A program made the translations under genes and the position numbers. A model generated the notes under the pieces. It made no database searches. It was not told the origin of the DNA and saw nothing but the letters and a program-made list of their open reading frames with translations. Positions 37,791-46,658 of a stretch of DNA of 64,000 bases are shown here, piece after piece. The number at the start of each line of letters is the position of its first letter. The stretch's first letter is position 1. This DNA is from Campylobacter sp. 2014D-0216 (GTDB lineage: Bacteria > Campylobacterota > Campylobacteria > Campylobacterales > Campylobacteraceae): assembly GCF_014931215.1 (NCBI RefSeq), contig NZ_CP063089.1, positions 1,240,001 to 1,304,000 on the forward strand, given 5' to 3'.

Positions 37791-38497
37791 CAAAAATCCT
37801 CTGGTTTTAAATTTGCTTTTTGAATTAAAAACTCAACTATCTCAAAATCTAACTCACTATCTATATCAAAAGCTGTTGACTCATCCATTATATATAAACT
37901 AGTATCACTTCCAAACACATTCTCACTTTCTAAAAGTTTATTTCTTCTAAATATATAAATACTAGCATTCATATCATAACATTTTGGACTACTCTGTCTT
38001 GTGGTAAAATTTCCTTTTTTGCTTGTATTAACTCCGTTTTCATTAATCTCAATAAGATTAAAATAAGGATTACGTCTTGCCTTTACCGCTGTAATCAAAT
38101 TACCTTTATTCTCACTTTTAAAAATTTCATAAGCTTTTACAATATCGTAACTTCTACGAAGTGGTGCAGAAGCATCAAGATCTATGATAGTCTCAAACCG
38201 TTGGTTAAAATACACCTCGCTTTTTAATAAACAATCTCTTATTGCGGGTATTTTTGCTGCACCATCATGCGACAAACTTTCATCTCTTTTAAAAAAAACT
38301 TCTCCACCATACCTTAAGGCAACTTCAGCTATATCATCACTATCTGTGCTGATTACAATATGATTAAATAAATTAGAATTTTTAGCCTGGATAATACTAT
38401 ATGCTATTAACTCTAAATTATTAATTTTTTTGATATTTTTATTTTTTACTCCTTTACTTCCACCTCTTGCACATATGGTACACAAAACATCACCCAT
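37790..38497 (-). CDS. ptmB: CMP-legionaminic acid synthetase (acylneuraminate cytidylyltransferase)
   Basis: 235 residues. The N-terminal CTP-binding motif is CARGGSKGVKNKN, followed by STDSDDIAEVA and IDLDASAPLR. It activates a nonulosonic acid with CTP. In C. jejuni the homologue (also called LegF) is specific for legionaminic acid; here the neighbouring legI and legG support that. It differs clearly from the NeuA-type enzyme at 45987. It overlaps ptmF by eight bases. Confidence 0.88.
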   Translation of the reverse strand: MGDVLCTICARGGSKGVKNKNIKKINNLELIAYSIIQAKNSNLFNHIVISTDSDDIAEVALRYGGEVFFKRDESLSHDGAAKIPAIRDCLLKSEVYFNQRFETIIDLDASAPLRRSYDIVKAYEIFKSENKGNLITAVKARRNPYFNLIEINENGVNTSKKGNFTTRQSSPKCYDMNASIYIFRRNKLLESENVFGSDTSLYIMDESTAFDIDSELDFEIVEFLIQKANLKPEDF

Positions 38498-39392
38498 TTA
38501 CTCTCCTTTTAACCTCATCACTCAACCTTAAAACTTCTAAAGCTTCATTAAATTTGCAAACACTATTATCTCTTTTTAAAACTTTTTTATGAAGATTGGT
38601 CAACACTTTATTTGTATCACTTTGATATTCTTTTGTTTCTAACAAAGCATTTTTATCATATATATGTAATTTATTGTTAATCAAATCTGCATGATAGGTT
38701 TTTGTATGCGAATGCAATATAATCTCTCTTTTGGTTAATTTGGAAAAATAATCAAGTTTAATATGTATCAAACTATCTTTTGATTTTAAGGACATAAACG
38801 CAAAATCATCACTATTGATCTCAAGTTCTGAAATTTTTAAATTTTGCGCATAAAGAAGTTGTGGTTTATCAAACATAAAAAATGCCAAATCTATCTCGTG
38901 TGATAAATCCAACAATACACCTCCACCTAACTCTTTTTTAGCGCTATAATTAAACCGATAATCACAATCTCTCCAATTTGGCAAATAAGAAGAGCAGTTT
39001 AATTCTGCGAAATAGATATGAGGTTCTTGTGATATAATTTTTTTTAAATCCAAAATCAAAGGATGAAAACGCAATAAATAAGCTACGAAAATATCATTTT
39101 TACCACTTAAATGACAAGTTTTAAAAGTTTCAAAAAGAGGTTTTTCTACCAAAATAGTTTTATTTTCTACTTTACTATCAATCGCTTTTAAAGTGCGATA
39201 ATGATCAACTGTGATATTTGCAATCACAAATAAATCAAAAGTTTCCAAATTTGCCTCATATAGTTCTTTAAAACACTCAATTTTATTTTTATCATAACTT
39301 TTTGAGACAATACTTACCTTAAACCCCAAACACTCTAAAGCCAAATGATGTTTTCTTCCTATACTACCATACCCAATAATTAATGCTTTCAT
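38490..39392 (-). CDS. ptmF: Gfo/Idh/MocA-type oxidoreductase PtmF
   Basis: 300 residues. The N-terminal Rossmann motif is IIGYGSIGRKHHLALE, followed by VEKPLF with the catalytic-type lysine and a C-terminal Gfo/Idh domain with GGGVLLDLSHEIDLAF. In the C. jejuni legionaminic-acid route PtmF works with PtmA and PtmE on the GDP-sugar precursor. It overlaps ptmE by four bases, showing tight coupling. Confidence 0.82.
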   Translation of the reverse strand: MKALIIGYGSIGRKHHLALECLGFKVSIVSKSYDKNKIECFKELYEANLETFDLFVIANITVDHYRTLKAIDSKVENKTILVEKPLFETFKTCHLSGKNDIFVAYLLRFHPLILDLKKIISQEPHIYFAELNCSSYLPNWRDCDYRFNYSAKKELGGGVLLDLSHEIDLAFFMFDKPQLLYAQNLKISELEINSDDFAFMSLKSKDSLIHIKLDYFSKLTKREIILHSHTKTYHADLINNKLHIYDKNALLETKEYQSDTNKVLTNLHKKVLKRDNSVCKFNEALEVLRLSDEVKRRVNG

Positions 39393-40417
39393 TGAAAATC
39401 CACTATTGCTTTTTCATACTCTTCAAGCCTACCTATATCAATCCAATAATCTTCTAACAAATAAGAATTAATTTTTAACTTTTGCCCTAGCAAAGACTTT
39501 ATTAAATTTGGCATATCAAAATATGTGTTTTTATCAATATACTTTAAAACCTCTGGTTCTAATACATAAATTCCAGCACTCACTAAAAATTTTTGTACAG
39601 GCTTTTCTTCGATATCTTCTATGTATTGATTAAAAACTTTCACAACACCGTAAGGAATTTGGTGCTCAAATTCTCTAAGTACTACACTCATCACCGCTTT
39701 ACTTTTTTTATGCTCTTTAATAAGCTTTTCAAAATCAAGTTTAGTTAAAATATCTCCATTCATCACAATGAAAGTGTTTTTTATATCTTGCACCAAAGAC
39801 AAAGCTCCGGCAGTTCCAAGCTTTTGTTTTTCTTTAATATAAGTGATTTCAACTCCCAAATTCTTACCATCTTGAAAATAATCACAAATAACTTCTTTTT
39901 TATAATTTACGCAAAATATAAATTTTTTAAAACCCTGCTCTTTAAAATTTAAAACAATATTTTCAAGTATAGGTTTTTTTCCTACTTTTAACATGGGTTT
40001 TGGAGTATCTTTGGTAAGCTCACCCAATCTACTTCCAAGACCACCCACCATTAACACCACTTCATTTTCAAAGCTTTTCTCTTTAAGCACTGAAGCAATT
40101 GACTTTATAGCTATGACTTCATTATTATCATTTAAAACTGGAAAATCATAAATATCTGTTTGACTAGCTAATTTTAAAAGATACTCTTTGCTTGTATTTT
40201 CTTTTATAGTTAAAGAATTTTTAGTATAAATTGTCTCTATGCTGTCTTCAAGCTTTTGACCATTGAGCAAAGCTCTTCTAATGTTTGAATCACTAATTAC
40301 ACCTAAAAATTTATTATTTTCTACCACCAAAGCTATTCTGACACGTTCATTGCCTATGATTTTTAAAGCCTCTTGTATACTTGCATTCTTAGCAAGTTTT
40401 AATTTATCAATACTCAT
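39389..40417 (-). CDS. ptmE: nucleotidyltransferase with CBS domains (PtmE, glucosamine-1-P guanylyltransferase)
   Basis: 342 residues. Two CBS repeats (about 1-112) are followed by a sugar-nucleotide transferase domain with VVLMVGGLGSRLGELT and TPKPMLKVGKKPIL. PtmE in C. jejuni forms GDP-glucosamine, which commits GDP-linked intermediates to legionaminic acid. The CBS pair may sense adenine nucleotides. The start codon overlaps the legG stop by one base (TAATG). Confidence 0.87.
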   Translation of the reverse strand: MSIDKLKLAKNASIQEALKIIGNERVRIALVVENNKFLGVISDSNIRRALLNGQKLEDSIETIYTKNSLTIKENTSKEYLLKLASQTDIYDFPVLNDNNEVIAIKSIASVLKEKSFENEVVLMVGGLGSRLGELTKDTPKPMLKVGKKPILENIVLNFKEQGFKKFIFCVNYKKEVICDYFQDGKNLGVEITYIKEKQKLGTAGALSLVQDIKNTFIVMNGDILTKLDFEKLIKEHKKSKAVMSVVLREFEHQIPYGVVKVFNQYIEDIEEKPVQKFLVSAGIYVLEPEVLKYIDKNTYFDMPNLIKSLLGQKLKINSYLLEDYWIDIGRLEEYEKAIVDFQ

Positions 40418-41571
40418 TATATATCCACGAATTTTTTATATAAAATTTTTTCCAAAGATATGTTTTTTATGACATCTTTTATCATCACACTTGTATTATC
40501 TTCTTTGCATTCAAAAGGATTGGTAAAATTTTTTAGTTTTTCTTGATACTCTTTGGTGTTAGCATACAAAAATGCTTGTTTTAAATGATAAATATCACAA
40601 TTTATGATATTATCTGCAAAGATTCTCCCTTCTTGTCTATTGCCTATATTAATACAAGGAATTTTAAAAAAAGGACTTTCGCAAATTCCACTAGAACTAT
40701 TCCCTATTAACATGCTTGATATTTTCATCAAACTCAAGTATCTTTTAGAGCCTAAATTGTCAAACAACCGTGCCTTGTGAGATTGTTTTGTGCAGTATTT
40801 TTCTAAAAGCTTATTAATAAACAAACCATTTTCATCAGCATTTGCTTTAGTGAAAATCAAAGTAGAATTCTCCAAACTATCTAAAAAACCAAGCAGTAAT
40901 CTCACTTCTTCTTCTACACTTGTTGTTTGTATTGTTTGAGGATGATAGGTTATTAAATATATATTTTTATTAAAGGTTAAATTTAATTCTTTTTGTAATT
41001 CATTTTTACTTAAAAAAATCATATTTTTAATGTTTTCTCCTCCTAAAGACCCCACATTAAAAACCTTCTCCTTACTTTCTCCAAGCTGTAAAATCCTATT
41101 TGCATAATTTTGTGTGCTTACAAAATGCAAATGTGCCATTTTACTAATAGCATGTCTTATACTATCATCAATGGCCCCCAAAGTAAGCTCACCTCCACAA
41201 AGATGCGCTAAAGGGATTTGCATAAGCAAGCAGGTGCTAGCACAAGAGAGCATTTCATATCGATCACCTAATATTACTACCATATCAGGTTTTAACTCTT
41301 CAAAAGCTTCACAAAGTGAAATTTGCAAAAGCCCCATGCTTTTACAAATACTTATTTTATCATCATTAGATAGCAATATTGGGATTTTTTTATCAATTTT
41401 AAATTCTTTTTCAATTTCTTGGTAAGTAAAGCCAAAATCTTTACTCAAGTGAGCTGCTGTAACAACAAGTTGCAGTGTTAATTCATCATCTTGATCTATA
41501 CATTCACACAGTCTTTTTAGTAAATACCACTCGGCTCTAGTACCACTAACAACACAAATTTTTCTACTCAT
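40417..41571 (-). CDS. legG: NDP-sugar hydrolase/2-epimerase LegG (NeuC-like)
   Basis: 384 residues with the UDP-GlcNAc 2-epimerase fold: VVSGTRAEWYLLKRL at the start, ILGDRYEML, LCGGELTLGAIDDSIRHA and the later IGNSSSGICE. It hydrolyses the GDP-diacetamido-sugar and inverts C2, giving the hexose used by LegI. The usable start is the ATG at 41571; the TTG one codon before lies inside the end of legI. It is paralogous to the neuC gene at 46658 but clearly separate from it. Confidence 0.87.
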   Translation of the reverse strand: MSRKICVVSGTRAEWYLLKRLCECIDQDDELTLQLVVTAAHLSKDFGFTYQEIEKEFKIDKKIPILLSNDDKISICKSMGLLQISLCEAFEELKPDMVVILGDRYEMLSCASTCLLMQIPLAHLCGGELTLGAIDDSIRHAISKMAHLHFVSTQNYANRILQLGESKEKVFNVGSLGGENIKNMIFLSKNELQKELNLTFNKNIYLITYHPQTIQTTSVEEEVRLLLGFLDSLENSTLIFTKANADENGLFINKLLEKYCTKQSHKARLFDNLGSKRYLSLMKISSMLIGNSSSGICESPFFKIPCINIGNRQEGRIFADNIINCDIYHLKQAFLYANTKEYQEKLKNFTNPFECKEDNTSVMIKDVIKNISLEKILYKKFVDI

Positions 41572-42574
41572 CAATCAACTCATCTTCACTATAGTTTCTT
41601 TGTGCAATTTTACCTAAATATCTATCATAATTCATGGCACAAATTCCATTTCCTGGTCGCTTTGTGGTTAAATTTTCTTCACTAAAATATTCGCCCTTTT
41701 TTATAGCTTTTTTAGCCACTAGTGATTTTCTCGCTATATTTTTATTTTTATCTTCACTCTTGCTAGGTTTTTTAATTCCATCTCCAAAGGCTTGCTCCAA
41801 ATCTCTTATAGCCTTTACCATAGTCTTTAACTCATCAGGCTCCAAAGATGCTTTATGATCAGGTCCCAACATGCTCTTATCTAAAGTAAAATGCTTTTCT
41901 ATCACACAAGCTCCCATAGCTACAGCTGCTATAGGTATAGTCACCCCCAAAGTATGATCAGAATATCCTACGGGCAAGCAAAAGGCTTTTTTTAAAGTTT
42001 GCATAGCATTTAAATTTACATCTTCAAAAGGAGTGGGATATTCAGTATTACAATGTAAAATAGTGATTTTATCTCTTTGGGTGCCATTTTGCTCTAAAAT
42101 CTTTATAGCGCTTTTAATTTCATCTAGTGTAGACATGCCAGTAGATAAAATAATCTTTTTATTAAAACTAGCAATCTTTTTTAAATAAGGAAGATTAGTT
42201 ATTTCTCCGCTTGGTATTTTGAAAATTTCCACTCCAAGTTCCACAAGCAAATCTATACTTTCTAAATCAAAAGCAGTAGAAAGAAATTTGATATTGCATT
42301 TATTGCAATGATCTATTAGTTCTTGATGATCCTTTCTAGAAAGCTCTAGCTTTTTAATCATGTCAAGTTGTGATTGATCTTTATCTGTATTTTGAAGCTG
42401 ATAATGTGCTTTTTTTGCACTTTTGCTTACACAATTTTCAGCAACAAAAGTTTGAAATTTTACAAAATCAGCTCCAGCTTCACTAGCTACCTCAATAAGT
42501 TTTTTAGCTAAATTGATATCACCATTATGATTCACTCCAGCTTCTGCTATAATTAAGGTTTTATGTAATCTCAT
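41564..42574 (-). CDS. legI: legionaminic acid synthase (NeuB-like)
   Basis: 336 residues that condense PEP with the diacetamido-hexose to make legionaminic acid. The TIM barrel starts IIAEAGVNHNGDINLA, with KIPSGEITNLPYLKK, LSTGMST and EKHFTLDKSMLGPDHKASL. A C-terminal antifreeze-like (SAF) domain (about 280-336) carries KRPGNGICAM. It shows more kinship to LegI-type synthases than does the NeuB at 47767. It overlaps the ptmG tail by 14 bases and legG by eight. Confidence 0.88.
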   Translation of the reverse strand: MRLHKTLIIAEAGVNHNGDINLAKKLIEVASEAGADFVKFQTFVAENCVSKSAKKAHYQLQNTDKDQSQLDMIKKLELSRKDHQELIDHCNKCNIKFLSTAFDLESIDLLVELGVEIFKIPSGEITNLPYLKKIASFNKKIILSTGMSTLDEIKSAIKILEQNGTQRDKITILHCNTEYPTPFEDVNLNAMQTLKKAFCLPVGYSDHTLGVTIPIAAVAMGACVIEKHFTLDKSMLGPDHKASLEPDELKTMVKAIRDLEQAFGDGIKKPSKSEDKNKNIARKSLVAKKAIKKGEYFSEENLTTKRPGNGICAMNYDRYLGKIAQRNYSEDELIDE

Positions 42575-43681
42575 TTCTTAGTTTATATTCTCCAAGATCA
42601 TTTTTATAAAATATTTCCTTATTATAGTGTTTTTCTACAATTTCCCAAAATTTAGATTTAGAAATATTTAAAATACTACAAAAATCTTCAATGCATTTGT
42701 TATCTAGTAAATGATCTTTTTGTTTAACTAATTTTACTGCCTCATTTCTATTTAAAAGTCCATATCTTACAAACCTAGCAGCATAATCACTCGCCATAGC
42801 ATGGCCAAATTTTGGATATTTCATCCACGCATGCACCAAATACGCAATGCTATCAACTTGATCAAAATTTTCTACTGTCATAGCTCTATCCCACTCTCCA
42901 TTTAAATCACTAAAACCCCTGCTCTTTGCAAAAACATAATTACTGTAAGAATTCCATTTAATATAATAACTTAAATATATAGGATGAAGTTTAGAGATAT
43001 CATCTTTACTAGGGTGAAAAACAATTGTAAATTTTCTTCCTTTATATCTTCATCTATAAACTCACTAATATCCAAATCACTCGCTACTCCATTTAAAAAT
43101 ATACCACTTGCATCAGGTGTTTCCACACTATCACTTCCACCATATTCATAAGAAACATTTTCACCATATACAAGTAAAGGGGTGTTAAATTTCAAAGCCA
43201 TCGCAAACGGGTAAGAATAAATCAATCTATCTATAAACCAAGTAGGTTTTCCATATCTTTCAAAAGTTTTTAACATAACTTTTTTTTGGGTTTTTACATC
43301 AGGTTTTAAAGTCACAAGATGACATCCAAATTCTTCTGAAATATTTTTTAGGTTTTTCTTACCAGCTTCAGTCATAGTAAAGTTATCTTCCACACTAAAT
43401 AAAATAGGATTCATACCTAATTTTTCTTTCATAATATGCACCTGAAAGTGAGAATCTTTACCTCCACTTACCGCAATAGCACAATCATACTCATATTTAC
43501 CGTTCATTCTTCTATACTTATCGCAAAGTTCTTCCAACTCTTTAAATCTAATCTTATAGTCTACATTTTCTTTATTTTTGTGGTTAATACAAGCCGAACA
43601 AATATTTTTACCATTTTCATCTAATTCAAATTTAATACCAGGTCTAGTATTTGGCATAACACAATAATCGCAATATTTCAT
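42561..43681 (-). pseudogene. ptmG: N-acetyl sugar amidotransferase PtmG, split by a one-base frameshift
   Basis: The first part (43681 to about 43017) has an N-terminal zinc-type CDYCVMPNTRPG...CSACINHK pattern and the ATP-pyrophosphatase loop AVSGGKDS. The frame breaks at a run of five T (plus-strand A5, 43017-43021) after NLQLFF. If one T is added, the frame reads on as HPSKDDISKLHPIYLSYYIK and joins the second part (from MTVENFDQ at 42881) without a gap. The whole would be about 374 residues, as in C. jejuni PtmG. As sequenced, the product is 236 residues with a false tail. It could be a real inactivation, slippage, or a sequencing error. Confidence 0.88.
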
Positions 43682-44050
43682 TCAATAGCCCTTAAAAATA
43701 TTCTTAAATTCAGTATAAAAATACCTTAACATGGAAGTTTTTATTACACTGAATGCATAAAAAATCGGGCTAAATATATCCAAAAAAATTCTACAATAAA
43801 ACCAATATAAATTAATATCTTTTAAAGGTGGTTAAAAGCATCATTTTTTTAAATTTATTTTTTCATTAAAAAGCAATAAACTAGACGTTAATTTTCATAT
43901 ATGCAAATAAGCAGATAAAATCGTAAACAACATCATATATTTAATTTATTATAAATTTAATCTCTTGCAATGGATACAAGAAGATACTAACCTACATTAC
44001 CATGTGTTTATATTTTGATAAACACATTTCATTTTTTTCATTTTATATTA
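43682..44050. other. 369-bp non-coding gap between ptmG and legB
   Basis: Very AT-rich, no open frame of substance on either strand. It holds a hairpin TGTGTTTAT/ATAAACACA (44003-44026), not followed by a T run in the legB direction, and a likely ptmG promoter near its left end. In C. jejuni legC and other genes lie between legB and ptmG, so this may be a deletion scar. Confidence 0.55.
43712..43717 (-). promoter_or_regulatory. -10 element upstream of ptmG
   Basis: TATACT on the minus strand after a T-rich stretch (ATTTTTATACT), 31 bases before the ptmG ATG. It could drive ptmG to the Maf gene independently of legB. Confidence 0.45.
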
Positions 44051-45058
44051 TTAAACATTATAAATGTCGCTTTTATATTTTCTTAAATTTAAAGGATTTT
44101 TAAACCACTCTATAGTTTGAACTAAGCCTTTTTCTATATCATATTGTGGAGTAAAATCGGTAAGACTTTTGAGCTTGCTATTATCACACCATAGTCTAAA
44201 TACTTCGCTATTTTCAGGTCTAATGCGTTCGTTTTCTGTGACAAATTCCACATTTGATTTCATCAATTTTTTAACAAGCTCTAAGGTGTCTTTTATGCTT
44301 ATTTCATAATTTGATCCTATATTTACCACTTCACCTATAGCCTGTTGGCATTTAGCTAGCTCTAAAAAACCTAAACAAGTGTCTTTTACATAATTAAAAT
44401 CTCTAGTAGGACTTACATCTCCGAGTTTGATTTGCTTAGCGCCATTTGCAATTTGTGTGATAATAGTCGGGATTACCGCCCTTGCACTTTGTCTTGGACC
44501 ATAAGTATTAAAAGGTCTTGCTATAGTAAGTGGGAGGTTAAATGCATTATAAAAACTCATCGCCATAGAATCAGCACCTATCTTACTTGCTGAGTATGGG
44601 CTTTGAGCTTGCAAAGGATGTTTTTCATCAATAGGCACATACAAAGCCGTACCATAAACCTCACTTGTACTTGTGTGAATAATACGCCTTACATTATTTT
44701 CTAATGCACTTTGGCAGATATTTAAAGTGCCTTTTATGTTAACATCTACATAGCTATCTGGAGCAACATACGAAAAAGGTATAGCTATCAAAGCTGCCAA
44801 ATGGAAGATGATTTCCACATCTTTGGTAATGTTTTTACAAAAATGCGGGTCTCTAATGTCCCCACAGACCACTTCAATATCTTTCAAACACTCAATATCT
44901 TCAAGCCAACCCCAATAATTAAAAGAATTATACTGACTTAAGGCTTTGATAGTGTAACCATAAAATGGAGAATTATCATCTTTACTTTGTACATAAAGCA
45001 TTTCCACTAAATGCGAACCTATAAAACCATCTGCACCGGTAACTAATATCTTTTTCAT
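44051..45058 (-). CDS. legB: NAD-dependent 4,6-dehydratase LegB
   Basis: 335-residue extended SDR. The cofactor motif is ILVTGADGFIGSHL, and the catalytic Tyr-x3-Lys lies in SPYSASKIGAD. TSTSEVYGTA and RPFNTYGPRQS are further family markers. It forms the 4-keto-6-deoxy intermediate in the first committed step of legionaminic acid synthesis. I use the ATG at 45058 (MKKILVTG) because it has a weak AGAAG site and matches homologues; the ATG four codons earlier lacks a site. The aminotransferase LegC that should follow is absent. Confidence 0.9.
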   Translation of the reverse strand: MKKILVTGADGFIGSHLVEMLYVQSKDDNSPFYGYTIKALSQYNSFNYWGWLEDIECLKDIEVVCGDIRDPHFCKNITKDVEIIFHLAALIAIPFSYVAPDSYVDVNIKGTLNICQSALENNVRRIIHTSTSEVYGTALYVPIDEKHPLQAQSPYSASKIGADSMAMSFYNAFNLPLTIARPFNTYGPRQSARAVIPTIITQIANGAKQIKLGDVSPTRDFNYVKDTCLGFLELAKCQQAIGEVVNIGSNYEISIKDTLELVKKLMKSNVEFVTENERIRPENSEVFRLWCDNSKLKSLTDFTPQYDIEKGLVQTIEWFKNPLNLRKYKSDIYNV

Positions 45059-45100
45059 ATAACTTCTCATAAATTTTTATATAATAATACCATTTATATA

Positions 45101-45265
45101 AAAAATAAAGCAATTTTATGGCAAAATTATGAGCATAAAAAACGGAGTTTAAAATACATTAAAAAATTAGCTAATATTTTTCCACATAAGCATTTTAATG
45201 AAAAAATATTAGAAGTTTTAGAGAAAGAAATTTTAGGATTAGAGAGTAGAGTTTGGAAAAAATAA
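45101..45265 (+). pseudogene. orphan 3' fragment of a CgtB-like GT2 gene
   Basis: The frame encodes KNKAILWQNYEHKKRSL... up to a TAA at 45265. The first 30 bases are identical to 34934-34963 near the 3' end of the GT2 gene at 34283, and the protein similarity continues to the C-terminus (FNEK.L..LE). No 5' part of the gene is present. Its end overlaps the start of the next gene. It is a remnant left by recombination. Confidence 0.8.
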
Positions 45266-45990
45266 AAGTTTTTATCATCAATCTAGAACGCTCAAAAGAT
45301 AGAAAAAAATTTATGCAAGAACAAATTCAAAAACTTTTTACATACAATCCGGATTTAAAAAATCAACTAGAATTTGAATTTTTTAAAGCCATCGATGGTT
45401 CTAAAAATGAGCATTTGCAGTTTAAAAACCACTTCCCATGGTGGTGTCAATTTATACTTGGGCGTGAACTTAGCGATAGTGAAAAATCATGCTTTGCATC
45501 TCATTATAGTTTATGGAAAAAATGCCAAGAACTCAATAACCCTATTATCATTTTAGAAGATGATGTTGTTTTTAGTGATGAATTTTTAAACAATTCAAAC
45601 ATCATTGAAAAACTACTAAATAGCAACTATGAATACATAAGATTTTATTATCTTTTTGATAAAAAAACACATCATTTAAACAACAATTTTTGCATAAGTT
45701 ATGAGAATATCGGCGGCACACAAGGATATTTTTTGCGCCCAAATGCCGCAAAAAAGTTTATCAAAAAGGCAAAAAGTTGGTTTAAACCTGTAGATGATTA
45801 TATGGATATGTATTATTACAATAAAGCACAAAACATCATCTATAAACCATTTTTACTTGATTTAAATCATGTAGAAACTACCATAACACAAAGAAAAAAG
45901 AAACTTAACATACCCTCTAAAATTATAAGAGAGATTATAAGATTTTATTTTTTGATTTTAAAATTGACATATAACAAAAAAATAACTTAA
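45253..45990 (+). CDS. glycosyltransferase family 25 protein
   Basis: 245 residues from a TTG. The GT25 pattern is clear: [16 protein letters not shown] at the start, [19 protein letters not shown], the DxD-like [13 protein letters not shown] and [17 protein letters not shown]. Bacterial members are LOS beta-galactosyltransferases (Lic2/LgtB type), so a hexose transfer to LOS is likely; the acceptor is unknown. The TTG lies inside the remnant of another glycosyltransferase, so its original upstream region has been replaced. It is convergent with neuA (four-base overlap). Confidence 0.84.
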   Translation: MEKIKVFIINLERSKDRKKFMQEQIQKLFTYNPDLKNQLEFEFFKAIDGSKNEHLQFKNHFPWWCQFILGRELSDSEKSCFASHYSLWKKCQELNNPIIILEDDVVFSDEFLNNSNIIEKLLNSNYEYIRFYYLFDKKTHHLNNNFCISYENIGGTQGYFLRPNAAKKFIKKAKSWFKPVDDYMDMYYYNKAQNIIYKPFLLDLNHVETTITQRKKKLNIPSKIIREIIRFYFLILKLTYNKKIT

Positions 45991-46658
45991 GCAATAAAAC
46001 CTTTTATAATTCTTTCAGCTTTATTTAAATCTTCAAGATTATCTATATCCAAACTAGCTTTTTCATCCATTATGTAGTAAGTTGTTTTATCTTGCAAAAA
46101 AGTTGAATTATTCAAAAATAAATTTGACTTTACTATATAAATTGCACCATTGCTCATATAAGTTTTTGGTAATTTTTGTCTAGGCATAAATGGATATTTA
46201 TTGTCGCAGATTCCTTTTAAATTACCATTGTCATCTACAAAAGCTTTTAAAATTTTATTATCACACTCTATAACACTTATTAATGCATTTGAGTTTTCAT
46301 TTTCAAATTTTAAAAAAGCTTCATCTATATGCATACTCATTCTTAAAGGTGAAGTAGGTTGTAACAAAATAATATTTTCATAATCTTTATAAAAATTCAA
46401 GGCATGCAATACAACCTTATCACTAGTTGTATCATCTAACGCTAATTCTTTAGGTCTTTTCAACACATCTATATTTTGAGTTTGTCCATACGCCAATATA
46501 TCATCACTATCACTACTTAAGACAATTTTATCTATATATTTTGATTTTTTTGCCGCATTGATAGTATAATACAATAAAGGCCTATCATGCAAAAGAACCA
46601 AATTTTTATTTTTTATACCTTTTGAACCACCTCGAGCAGGTATTATGCCTAAAGTCAT
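45987..46658 (-). CDS. neuA: CMP-N-acetylneuraminic acid synthetase
   Basis: 223 residues. The CTP-binding motif is [14 protein letters not shown], with LSSDSDDIL and [28 protein letters not shown] and a C-terminal MDE...SLDID segment are also present. It activates Neu5Ac for the sialyltransferase. It matches the C. jejuni LOS NeuA closely as I recall it, but is not fused to CgtA as in some strains. It is the last gene of cstIII-neuB-neuC-neuA. Confidence 0.92.
   Translation of the reverse strand: MTLGIIPARGGSKGIKNKNLVLLHDRPLLYYTINAAKKSKYIDKIVLSSDSDDILAYGQTQNIDVLKRPKELALDDTTSDKVVLHALNFYKDYENIILLQPTSPLRMSMHIDEAFLKFENENSNALISVIECDNKILKAFVDDNGNLKGICDNKYPFMPRQKLPKTYMSNGAIYIVKSNLFLNNSTFLQDKTTYYIMDEKASLDIDNLEDLNKAERIIKGFIA

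Noticed and set aside
44003-44026. Hairpin TGTGTTTAT/ATAAACACA as legB terminator
   Set aside because: In the legB direction it is not followed by a T run; the T-rich side points the other way, where no gene feeds it.
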